From Cladorhizidae sp. MBARI D1340-BT2 (Eukaryota; Porifera; Demospongiae; Poecilosclerida; Cladorhizidae), in the NCBI GenBank assembly GCA_028752905.1, contig JAQNBH010000013.1:13171816-13235815 (forward strand): a stretch of 64,000 nucleotides of DNA, given 5' to 3'. Numbering within the stretch: position 1 is the first letter of the stretch; each line of letters starts with the position of its first letter. The translations under genes and the position numbers were made by a program. This document shows, in pieces, positions 1 through 13,000 of this stretch. Below the pieces are notes generated by a model. The model was not told where the DNA came from and ran no database searches. It saw nothing but the letters and a program-made list of their open reading frames with translations.

Positions 1-955
1 TGTGTGACACTGATCTACATGGAGGTGTATCTGTGCTCTATTGTGTGACACTGATCTACATGGAGGTGTATCTGTGCTCTATTGTGTCACACTGATCTAC
101 ATGGAGGTGTATCTGTGCTCTGTTGCGTGACACTGATCTACATGGTGGTGTATCTGTGATCTACATGGTGGTGTATCTGTGCTCTATTGTGTGACACTGA
201 TCTACATGGTGGTGTATCTGTGATCTACATGGTGGTGTATCTGTGCTCTGTTGCGTGACACTGATCTACATGGTGGTGTATCTGTGCTCTGTTGCGTGAC
301 ACTGATCTACATGGTGGTGTATCTGCGATCTATTGTGTGACACTGATCTACATGGAGGTGTATCTGTGCTCTATTGTGTGACACTGATCTACATGGAGGT
401 GTATCTGTGCTCTATTGTGTCACACTGATCTACATGGAGGTGTATCTGTGCTCTGTTGCGTGACACTGATCTACATGGTGGTGTATCTGTGATCTACATG
501 GTGGTGTATCTGTGCTCTATTGTGTGACACTGATCTACATGGTGGTGTATCTGTGATCTACATGGTGGTGTATCTGTGCTCTGTTGCGTGACACTGATCT
601 ACATGGTGGTGTATCTGTGCTCTATTGTGTGACACTGATCTACATGGTGGTGTATCTGTGATCTACATGGTGGTGTATCTGCGATCTATTGTGTGACACT
701 GATCTACATGGTGGTGTATCTGTGCTCTACTGTGTGACACTGATCTACATGGAGGTGTATCTGTGCTCTGTTGCGTGACACTGATCTACATGGTGGTGTA
801 TCTGCGATCTATTGTGTGACACTGATCTACATGGTGGTGTATCTGTGCTCTATTGTGTGACACTGATCTACATGGTGGTGTATCTGTGCTCTATTGTGTG
901 ACACTGATCTACATGGAGGTGTATCTGTGCTCTATTGTGTCACACTGATCTACCT
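1..955. repeat. 41-bp minisatellite with 23-bp subunit
   Basis: About 20 or more units built on CACTGATCTACATGGTGG, with some units having an extra 23-bp partial copy. The array runs off the left edge and decays into the acceptor of DRG2 exon A. Confidence 0.95.
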
Positions 956-1020
956 GGTGTATAGACTGTGCTATTATGTGGCTCACTGATCTAACTGGTC
1001 TATCTGTATGTGTGCTGTAG

Positions 1021-1081
1021 TACAACGATGCCAGCATCCAGCTCCTCGATTTGCCAGGGATCATAGAGGGGGCCTCACAAG
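1021..1081 (+). CDS. DRG2: DRG2 exon A (first in window), G3 motif
   Basis: The exon follows an acceptor ending CTGTAG and begins with a Tyr codon. It encodes the switch II region around [15 protein letters not shown] and ends in phase 1 before GTGACA. The lone last G joins GC of the next exon to give Gly, which restores the family sequence QGKGRGRQ. Confidence 0.93.
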
Positions 1082-4000
1082 GTGACAACGGCCGTCTCCT
1101 CTCCCATATTCCCCCCTCCATCCCTCCCTTCCTCACCCACTCTATTTTCTGCATGTTTCCTCTTGTTCTCTTTTATTCTTTTCTTTTCCATCGTTCCACT
1201 CCCTCCCTATCCCCATCTCACACCTGCCCCTCCCTCCCTATCCCCATCCCACACCTACCCTCCCCATCCCACACCTGCCCCTCCCTCCCTATCCACATCC
1301 CACACCTTCCCCTCCCTCCCTATCCCCATCCCACACCTGCCCCTCCCTCCATCCTCTCACAATCCTCTTTCCTCTCTCCTCTACCGTATTCACTCCCAAC
1401 CCCGCCTACCACCAGGCAAGGGTCGAGGGCGTCAGGTGATAGCTGTAGCACGCACGTCTGATGTGGTCCTGATGATGTTGGATGCCAGCAAGGGAGAAGT
1501 TCAGCGCAGACTGCTGGAGAGAGAACTGGAATCTGTTGGCATCCGTCTCAACAAGCCACCACCTAACATCTATTTCAAGGTGTGCAGTAGGATAGCATGT
1601 ACATGCATGTACATGCACGTACGCACGTGGACACACATAGCAGGCACACACAAACATAGATAATAACACATACACACACACACACACACACTTAGTCGGG
1701 CACAAAACTAGTGGCCAGAGGGTTAAGAGCTGCCGAAGCAGTTTAGCTACGAGATGAGATCCAGTTTTCCCTTCCTTCCCCCTTTTTTTCTTGGTGTGTG
1801 TGTGTGTTGTGTGTGTATGTGTGCGTGCATCTGTGTGTGCATGTGTGTGTGTTTGCATGCATGTGTGTGTGTGTATGTGTGTGTGCATGTGTGTGTGTCA
1901 TGCATATGTGTGTGTGTGTGCATGCGTGTGTGAGTGTGTGTGTGCATGCATGTGTGTGTGTATGTGTGCATGCATGTGTGTGTGTGTGTGTGCATGCATG
2001 TGTGTGTGTGCATGCATGTGTGTGTATGTGTGCATGCATGCGTGTGTGTGTGTGTGCATGCATGTGTGTGTGTATGTGTGCATGCATGTGTGTGTGCATG
2101 CATGTGTGTGTGTGTATGTGTGTGTGTGTTTATGCATGTGTGTGTGTGCATGCAAGTGTGTATGCATGCATGTGTGTGTGTGTGCATGTGTGTGTGTGTG
2201 TGTTGGGAGTCTGCCTGTGTGTCCATGTGTAGATTATAAAGCCAAGCCTGACTGAGGTGGGCGTGGTATACAGAGAGAGTTCAGTAATGGTAACCCTACA
2301 TGTATATGTATATATGTACATGTATATGACGTTAAAGTCAATTTGTATTCACTTGTCTCCCTAAAAAGTCGAACATGAACTTCCTTCCTCCTGGTGCATG
2401 CTTTATGAATAATTATTCATAGACCTATCTAGCCATTTAGAGCTGTGCTATACGGTTTGACTGACCTTTGTACCCTTGACGAATTGCTTGTGACCAACTA
2501 TTGGTAGGCGTTGTTTTTTTATTCACGAGTTCCATCACTCGGAATGAACAGCTACTAGTGAGCCTGCAGGGCCCGTAGATGGAGGCCAGATGCAGACCAT
2601 GCTATGCATACATGGAGCAAGGTGATGGTTAGTTGGAGTATGCAACTACAGGTACATGTACGTACCACGCACGGCTGGCCCAAGAGGAAGGAGAAGGTCC
2701 TAGCTCTAAAGTAGGGAAGACATCTGTTCAAGGTGTACAGCTAGGGCTAGGAGCTAAGGCTAGGAGCTAAGGCTAGGGTCAGGGCTAGGAGCTAAGGCTA
2801 GAGCTAGGGCTGGGAGCTAAAGCTAGAGCTAAGGCTAGGGCCAGGGCTAGGAGCTACTAGAGCTAGGGCCAGGGCTAGGAGCTAAGGCTAGAGCTAGGGC
2901 TAGGAGCTAAGGCTAGGGTCAGGGCTAGGAGCTAAGGCTAGGGTCAGGGCTAGGAGCTAAGGCTAGAGCTAGGGTCAGGGCTAGGAGCTAGGGCTAGGAG
3001 CTACATGTAGGGCTAGGATCTAGAGCTAGGGCTAGGATCTAGGGCTAGGAGCTAAGGCTATGGTCAGGGCTAGGAGCAAAGGCTAGAGCTAGGGCCAGGG
3101 CTAGGAGCTAAGGCTAGAGCTAAGGCTAGGGCCAGGGCTAGGAGCTAAGGCTAGAGCTAGGGCCAGGGCTAGGAGCTAAGGCTAGAGCCAGGGCTAGGAG
3201 CTAAGGCTAGGGCTAGGAGCTAGGGCCAGAGCTAAGGCTAGGCCAGGGCTAGGAGCTAAGGCTAGAGCCAGGGGTAGGAGCTAAGGCTAGGAGCTAGGGC
3301 TAGGAGCTAAGGCTAGGGCTAGGAGCTAAGGCTAGGGTCAGGGCTAGGAGCAAAGGCTAGAGCTAGGGCCAGGGCTAGGAGCTAAGGCTAGAGCTAAGGC
3401 TAGGGCCAGGGCTAGGAGCTAAGGCTAGAGCTAGGGCCAGGGCTAGGAGCTAAGGCTAGAGCCAGCTAAGGCTAGGGCTAGGAGCTAAGGCTAGGCCAGG
3501 GCTAGGAGCTAAGGCTAGAGCCAGGGGTAGGAGCTAAGGCTAGGAGCTAAGGCTAGGGCTAGGAGCTAAGGCTAGGGCCAGGGCTAGGTAGGGCTGCAGT
3601 AGTTTCTAGGTGCATGTACAGTGTACATCGCCGTGTCAATGAGCTCTCCCAAAGAAGAGAAGAGCAATCTTGAGAGAGTTACACAGAGCAACAAACTGAG
3701 AAAGAAAGTGTGGTATCTACTTACATGTACTGTACTTGTACAAGTTAGGATAACAAAGTCAATCCCACCTGTCAGCGCCAGATGTGTTGAGGCCCGGGCT
3801 CACTTGACAGAGGTGCATGCACAACGAACAGACGTATGCATTTTAACACTGAGGACTGCAGTGAGGCATACAGGGCAGAGAGAGCACCCGAGCTGAGGGC
3901 TGGAGTGAGGAGTGCGGGGCAGAGAGAGCACCCGAGCTGAGGGCTGGAGTGAGGAGTGCGGGGCAGAGAGAGCACCCGAGCTGAGGGCTGGAGTGAGGAG

Positions 4001-7000
4001 TGTGGGGCAGAGAGAGCACCCGAGCTGAGGGCTGGAGTGAGGAGTGCGGGGCAGAGAGGTGTCTTTTGCAGGAAGATATTGTTTGTGGAGGTGTTTGAAG
4101 GAAGTGTTTTAAAATGAGAGATATCAAGCGATGCATCTAAGGAAGTAATTTGTCAGAGACAATGTAGACACTTGAATAAGACAATTGATACAGAAATAGT
4201 TTTAAAGACGGAGCAGTGCAATCTAACAATGTTCAGGGTGTACGTATGATCGTGATGGATTTTTGTTCATTCATATGCTCCAAGGAAGTAGCCAGCCTCT
4301 CTAGTGTCTGGCAGTATTGGACAAGTAGCCTGCCTCTCTAGTGTCTGGCAGTATTGGACAAGTAGCCTGCCTCTCTAGTGTCTGGCAGTATTGGACAAGT
4401 AGCCAGCCTCTCTAGTGTCTGGCAGTATTGGACAAGTAGTCGGCCTCTCTAGTGTCTGGCAGTATTGGACAAGTAGTCAGCCTCTCTAATGTCTGGCAGT
4501 ATTGGACAAGTAGCCTGCCTCTCTAGTGTCTGGCAGTATTGGACAAGTAGCCTGCCTCTCTAGTGTCTGGCAGTATTGGACAAGTAGTCTGCCTCTCTAG
4601 TGTCTGGCAGTATTGGACAAGTAGCCTGCCTCTCTAGTGTCTGGCAGTATTGGACAAGTAGCTGGCCTCTCTAGTGTCTGGCAGTATTGGACAAGTAGTC
4701 TGCCTCTCTAGTGTCTGGCAGTATTGGACAAGTAGCCTGCCTCTCTAGTGTCTGGCAGTGTTGGACAAGTAGCTGGCCTCTCTAGTGTCTGGCAGTATTG
4801 GAGAAGTGGAGCTCACCCAATATGTCAGGACAACAGCAAATCACGACATAGAAACCTGGCAAGCCAAATAGTGTTTGAAGACAGTGCAGCATTAAGGCTC
4901 TCACAAACATATGTTTGTACAGTACTCGCAAACATTAGAATTAGAGATGAAGAAGCTACACAAGTTCGGTACACACTTGTCATAACTGACGTGCTACAGA
5001 CACTATTGACCGACTATTTACACTGAGGAGACGTGGGTGACCGACTATTTACACTGAGGAGACATGGGTGAACGACTATTTACACTGAGGAGACATGGGG
5101 GACCGACTATTTACACTGAGGAGACGTGGGTGACCGATTATTTACACTGAGGAGACGTGGGTGACCGACTATTTACACTGAGGAGACGTGGGTGACCGAT
5201 TATTTACACTGAGGAGACGTGGGTGACCGATTATTTACACTGAGGGGACGTGGGTGACCGATTATTTACACTGAGGAGACGTGGGTGACCGACTATTTAC
5301 ACTGAGGGGACGTGAGTGACCGACTATTTACACTGAGGAGACGTGGGTGACCGATTATTTACCCTGAGGAGACGTGGGTGACCGATTATTTATACTGAGG
5401 AGACGTGGGTGACCGATTATTTACACTGAGGAGACGAGGGTGACCGACTATTTACACTGAGGGGACGTGGGTGACCGATTATTTACACTGAGGAGACGTG
5501 GGTGACCGACTATTTACACTGAGGGGACGTGGGTGATCGATTATTTACACTGAGGAGACGTGGATGGCCGACTATTTACACTGAGGAGACGTGGGTGACC
5601 GACTATTTACACTGAGGAGACGTGGGTGACCGACTATTTACACTGAGGAGACGTGGGTGACCGATTATTTACCCTGAGGAGACGTGGGTGACCGATTATT
5701 TATACTGAGGAGACGTGGGTGACCGATTATTTACACTGAGGAGACGTGGGTGACCGATTATTTACACTGAGGAGACGTGGGTGACCGACTATTTACACTG
5801 AGGAGACGTGGGTGACCGACTATTTACACTGAGGAGACGTGGGTGACCGACTATTTACACTGAGGAGACGTGGGTGACCGACTATTTACACTGAGGAGAT
5901 GCGGGTGACCGACTATTTACACTGAGGAGACGTGAGTGACCGATTATTTACACTGAGGAGACGTGGGTGACCGATTATTTACACTGAGGAGACGTGGGTG
6001 ACCGATTATTTACACTGAGGAGACGTGGGTGACCGATTATTTACACTGAGGAGACGTGGGTGACCGATTATTTACACTGAGGAGACGTGGGTGACCGACT
6101 ATTTTCACTGAGGAGACGTGGGTGACCGACTATTTACACTGAGGAGAGGTGGGTGACCGATTATTTACACTGAGGAGACGAGGGTGACCGACTATTTACA
6201 CTGAGGAGACGTGGGTTACCGATTATTTACACTGAGGAGACGTGGGTGATCGATTATTTACACTGAGGAGACGTGGGTGACCGACTATTTACACTGAGGA
6301 GACGTGGGTGACCAACTATTTACACTGAGGAGACGTGGGTGACCGACTATTTTACACTGAGGAGACGTGGGTGACCGACTTGACTATTTACACTGAGGAG
6401 ACGTGGGTGACCGATTATTTACACTGAGGAGACGTGGGTGACCGACTATTTACACTGAGGAGACGTGGGTGACCGACTATTTACAATGAGGAGACGTGGG
6501 TTTGATTAGATGCTCTAGCCTCCTCCATCATGAAGGTTACTGTATAATGTTATGACAACTGAGAGTTCATTGAGTGTAAGAGTTTATACTATTACTATTT
6601 ACTAGTAGTAAGAGCAAAACTCAGGCAACAAGACGGTAAGTGAACCACAACCAGTTAGATGATCCTTTACCATTTAAAACTTATAAATGGTAAAGGGTCA
6701 TCTAACTGATTGTGGTCTACATGGGAACAGTATTACAACTAGCAGAGGTACCCAACTGTTGCAGGAGTGTTTTCAAGCTGGTGCTGCATTCAATGTGGCC
6801 TATATATACACACACACATGCGTGCACACAGACAGACACACACACACACACCATGCACACACACCGTGACACGTGCCACGCACACGTGCACACAGACAGA
6901 CAGACACACACATACACACCATGCATACACACACACCGTGCACACAGACAGACGGACACACACACACCATGCACACACACGCGCCATGCACACGTGCACA

Positions 7001-10000
7001 CAGACAGACGGACACACACATACACACCATGCACACACACACACACACATGCGTGCGTGCGTGCAGGCTATCTCTCTCTTATTTACTAGCAGAGTGGGAC
7101 CAGGGGTTTGGGTCAAGTGTGTGAGTGAGTGGGTGTTGATTGACCTGTCATGAATAAAAGTAGACCTAAGGAGCATGATCTACTTGTTTTTAAGAGGATG
7201 AGGGTCCTATAAATGTTTATGATCCACATTTGTAAATTCTAATTTTAAGAATATTAATTTGACATTAATTTTTGTCTCATATAATTTATAGTTGGCCTCC
7301 CAAGAAGCTACTCGGGATACCCTCAGAACTAACCAATCACAGCAGTTGTTGTTCTATACCACATTTGGATCTCTAGTATACAGTTGACTTGATTTTCTTG
7401 ATAGTTACTTTTACAGAACGAAAATGCTTTATTTATAATAAATGAAACCACACTGAGATGACCCTTTACCCATACTGATTTTATATGGTAAAGGGTATCT
7501 AACCAGTTGTCCAATGGGCACAGTCTTGTTTCCAGCAGGTCATTACAAATGAAACATTGCTGGTCTTACAATAATTCCTGGTGAAGGCTAGAGCATCTAG
7601 TCAACAAGGGAGGGTAAAATCCAAGCTAATTATTGAGGAGGTCCTTGTAATTTCCTTACATCAACTGAGAGCTCATTGAATTTTTTTGTTCATGCTTCAA
7701 TTTATGTGCGTGTGTGTGTGTGTGTGCATGTGTGTGTGTGTGCTTGTTTGTTTTTGTATACAAGCAGTGAAAGATTACTTGTAAGAGATAAAAATTCAAA
7801 CTCAGCACTTGATAGTTGTTGTGCACTATACATATCAGCACATGCCATGTCTTGTTGCTATTGTTGGCTGTGCACATGTTGTCCACTACACATGTACCAG
7901 CACATGCCATGTCTTGTTGCTATTGTTGGCTGTACACATGTTGTCCACTGCACATATCAACACATGCCATGTCTTGTTGCTATTGTTGGCTGTACACATG
8001 TTGTCCACTGCACATATCAGCACATGCCATGTCTTGTTGCTATTGTTGGCTGTACACATGTTGTCCACTACACATGTACCAGCACATGTCATGTCTTGTT
8101 GCTATTGTTGGCTGTACACATGTTGTCCACTACACATGTACCAGCACATGTCATGTCTTGTTGCTATTGTTGGCTGTACACATGTTGTCCACTACACATA
8201 TCAGCACATGCCATGTCTTGTTGCTATTGTTGGCTGTACACATGTTGTCCACTGCACATACCAACACATGCCATGTCTTGTTGCTATTGTTGGCTGTACA
8301 CATGTTGTCCACTACACATCAGCACATGCCATGTCTTGTTGCTATTGTTGGCTGTACACATGTTGTCCACTACACATGTACCAGCACATGTCATGTCTTG
8401 TTGCTATTGTTGGCTGTACACATGTTGTCCACTACACATGTACCAGCACATGTCATGCAGTGGAAATCTCTCACGGGCATATTTTCATTAGTGCGGGCGT
8501 AATTTAGACAAATTTTTTATTTTCACGAACATGAATCTCTCGCAGTTAGAGCGTAGAACATGTGGCCACACCCACAAATCTTGTGCGATCAGCATGGCCT
8601 TGTGGAAGACAACCTCACGGTCGACTCCGTTGACCTCTTTCATGGGGCCAGTGCTAACTGGAACTGAAAGTTGGCCTGTAGGATTAGGAGGAAACTGTCG
8701 TCAACGGTGCTTCCTTGTTACCTAGAAGAGTCATGACCAGTGACAACAAAAGCATGTGACGTCGAGGGAGGAGGATGTGCATGGAGAGGAAGTGACGCGA
8801 GTAGATAGTTTCAATTTCACGATGAGCCACACACTCTTGAAAAATAAGTTTTACAATCTCTCTCTCTCTGTGTGTATAAACATTGTGTGTATATATATAT
8901 ATTCTGTGTGTATATATACATGTATATTCTATGTGTATGTATGGGTATATACAGTATACATGTATATTCTGTGTGTATGTATGTGTATATACAGTATACA
9001 TGTATTGTGTATATATATATATTCTGTGTGTATGTATGTGTATATACAGTATACATGTACTGTGTGTATATACATGTATATATTCTGTGTGTATGTATGT
9101 GTATATACAGTATACATGTACTGTATGTATATACATGTATATATTCTGTGTGTATGTATGTGTATATACAGTATACATGTACTGTATTATATATTCTGTG
9201 TGTATGTATGTGTATTTATACTACATCACATGATCTGTGGCTAATTTGATTGGTTAATAACTATAGGTTACATAAGCATACAACCTACACTTTTAACCTT
9301 AACGCATGCGCAATGTAGTATAAGTAAGATAGCCTATACTCCACTCGCGGGTAATCCAATGTAACCTACTCGTTTGCGGTTACATCCCGAGGCTTCGACT
9401 CAGGGTAACCGCAAACTCGGAGGTTACATAGGCGTATAACCCACTCTTTTGAATAGGCTATCCTATACATACAGTATACATGTACTGTGTGTGTGTGTAT
9501 ATATATATACATGTATATTCTGTGTGTATGTATGTGTATATACAGTATACATGTACTGTGTGTATATATATTATGTGAGTGTGTATATGTATATATAGTG
9601 TACATATATATGTTCTGTATTTCTCTGTGTATGTCTGTATTGTGTGTGTTTCTCTGTATGTGTGTGTATATATTGTGTATATATATTATATATATTGTGT
9701 GTATGTGTGTGTGTGTTAATGTCCTGCATTATCATAAATCATCATTCAAAAATCCCCATTCATATTTAGGAGGGTGACCCGTACATACATGTACTTGTAT
9801 TTAGGACGGTGACCCACTCATACTTGTATTTAGGACGGGTGACCCACTCATACTTGTATTTAGGACGGTGACCTGCTCATACTTGTATTTAGGACGGGTG
9901 ACCCGCTCATACTTGTATTTAGGACGATGACCCGCTCATACTTGTATTTAGGACGATGACCCACTCATACATGTACTTGTATTTAGGACGGTGACCTGCT

Positions 10001-13000
10001 CATACTTGTATTTAGGACGGGTGACCTGCTCATACTTGTATTTAGGACGATGACCCGCTCATACTTGTATTTAGGACGGGTGACCTGCTCATACTTGTAT
10101 TTAGGACGATGACCCACTCATACATGTACTTGTATTTAGGACGGTGACCTGCTCATACTTGTATTTAGGACGGGTGACCTGCTCATACTTGTATTTAGGA
10201 CGGGTGACCTGCTCATACTTGTATTTAGGACGATGACCCGCTCATACTTGTATTTAGGACGGGTGACCTGCTCATACTTGTATTTAGGACGATGACCCAC
10301 TCATACATGTACTTGTATTTAGGACGGTGACCTGCTCATACTTGTATTTAGGACGGGTGACCTGCTCATACTTGTATTTAGGACGATGACCCACTCATAC
10401 ATGTACTTGTATTTAGGACGGTGACCCGCTCATACTTGTATTTAGGACGGGTGACCCGCTCATACTTGTATTTAGGACGGTGACCTGCTCATACTTGTAT
10501 TTAGGACGGGTGACCCGCTCATACTTGTATTTAGGACGGGTGACCTGCTCATACTTGTATTTAGGACGATGACCCACTCATACATGTACTTGTATTTAGG
10601 ACGGTGACCCGCTCATACTTGTATTTAGGACGGGTGACCCGCTCATACTTGTATTTAGGACGGGTGACCTGCTCATACTTGTATTTAGGACGGGTGACCC
10701 GCTCATACTTGTATTTAGGACGGTGACCTGCTCATACTTGTATTTAGGACGGGTGACCTGCTCATACTTGTATTTAGGACGGTGACCCACTCATACTTGT
10801 ATTTAGGACGGGTGACCCCCTCTTTTATGATGGCTGAGCATCGTACGGGATATATGCAACCAACTCTCAAGTTCAGTGTCAGGGGTGGTCAGCCAGGGGT
10901 GGTCAGCCAGGGGTGGTCAGCCAGGGGTGGTCTGCCAGGGGTGGTCTGCCAGGGGTGGTCAGCTCAGCCAGGGGTGGTCAGCCAGGGGTGGTCAGCCAGG
11001 GGTGGTCAGCCAGGGGTGGTCAGCCAGGGGTGGTCAACCAGGGGTGGTCAACCAGGGGTGGTCAGCCAGGGGTGGTCAGCCAGGGGTGGTCAGCCAGGGG
11101 TGGTCTGCCAGGGGTGGTCTGCCAGGGGTGGTCTGCCAGGGGTGGTCAGCTCAGCCAGGGGTGGTCAGCCAGGGATGGTCAGCCAGGGGTGGTCAGCCAG
11201 GGGTGGTCAGCCAGGGGTGGTCAGCCAGGGGTGGTCAGCCAGGGGTGGTCAGCCAGGGATGGTCAGCCAGGGGTGGTCAGCCAGGGGTGGTCAGCCAGGG
11301 GTGGTCAGCCAGGGGTGGTCAACCAGGGGTGGTCAGCCAGGGGTGGTCAGCCAGGGGTGGTCAACCAGGGGTGGTCAGCCAGGGGTGGTCAGCCAGGGGT
11401 GGTCTGCCAGGGGTGGTCAGACAAGTTTCAAATTCATGTGACTTCAAAGTGCGTGGACTTCGAAAGCAGCGTGCTAGTTGGCTAGCGTTCTAACTTCAGG
11501 TGCTCATGTTAGTACTACTGCTACTACTACTACTACTACTATTGCCACTACTATGATTACTACTACTACTCTTATTGTTATAGGAGTTTTAACACATCAG
11601 TGATGTACGCTGAGATAAGAGTGGCCCCTCACATCAGTGATACTCCTGAGATAAGAGTGGCCCCTCACATCAGAGATACTCCTGAGATAAGAGGTGCCCC
11701 TCACATCAGTGATACTCCTGAGATAAGAGGTGCCCCTCACATCAGTGATACTCCTGAGATAAGAGTGGCCCCTCACATCAGTGATACTCCTGAGATAAGA
11801 GGTGCCCCTCACATCAGTGATACTCCTGAGATAAGAGTTGCCCCTCACATCAGTGATACTCCTGAGATAAGAGGTGCCCCTCACATCAGTGATACTCCTG
11901 AGATAAGAGGTGCCCCTCACATCAGTGATACTCCTGAGATAAGAGTGGCCCCTCACATCAGTGATACTCCTGAGATAAGAGTTGTCCCTCACATCAGTGA
12001 TACTCCTGAGATAAGAGGTGCCCCTCACATCAGTGATACTCCTGAGATAAGAGGTGCCCCTCACATCAGTGATACTCCTGAGATAAGAGGTGCCCCTCAC
12101 ATCAGTGATACTCCTGAGATAAGAGGTGCCCCTCACATCAGTGATACTCCTGAGATAAGAGTTGCCCCTCACATCAGTGATACTCCTGAGATAAGAGTGG
12201 CCCCTCACATCAGTGATACTCCTGAGATAAGAGGTGCCCCTCACATCAGTGATACTCCTGAGATAAGAGTTGCCCCTCACATCAGTGATACTCCTGAGAT
12301 AAGAGTTGACCCTCACATCAGTGATACTCCTGAGATAAGAGGTGCCCCTCACATCAGTGATACTCCTGAGATAAGAGTGGCCCCTCACATCAGTGATACT
12401 CCTGAGATAAGAGGTTCCCCTCACATCAGTGATACTCCTGAGATAAGAGGTGCCCCTCACATCAGTGATACTCCTGAGATAAGAGGTGCCCCTCACATCA
12501 GTGATACTCCTGAGATAAGAGGTGCCCCTCACATCAGTGATACTCCTGAGATAAGAGTGGACCTCACATCAGTGATACTCCTGAGATAAGAGGTGCCCCT
12601 CACATCAGTGATACTCCTGAGATAAGAGGTGCCCCTCACATCAGTGATACTCCTGAGATAAGAGTGCCCCCTCACATCAGTGATACTCCTGAGATAAGAG
12701 GTGCCCCTCACATCAGTGATACTCCTGAGATAAGAGTTGCCCCTCACATCAGTGATACTCCTGAGATAAGAGGTCTCCCTCACATCAGTGATACTCCTGA
12801 GATAAGAGTTGCCCCTCACATCAGTGATACTCCTGAGATAAGAGTTGCCCCTCACATCAGTGATACTCCTGAGATAAGAGTAGCCCCTCACATCAGTGAT
12901 ACTCCTGAGATAAGAGGTGCCCCTCACATCAGTGATACTCCTGAGATAAGAGTTGCCCCTCACATCAGTGATACTCCTGAGATAAGAGGTGCCCCTCACA

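Noticed and set aside
1791..2239. Cys-Val rich and His-Thr rich frames in TG/CA microsatellites (also 6712-7176, 33055-33945)
   Set aside because: Simple-sequence translation; all frames of (TG)n stay open without meaning.
2743..3592. Interstitial telomere repeat
   Set aside because: The hexamers are GGGCTA/GAGCTA types in irregular order, not TTAGGG or a known telomere variant.
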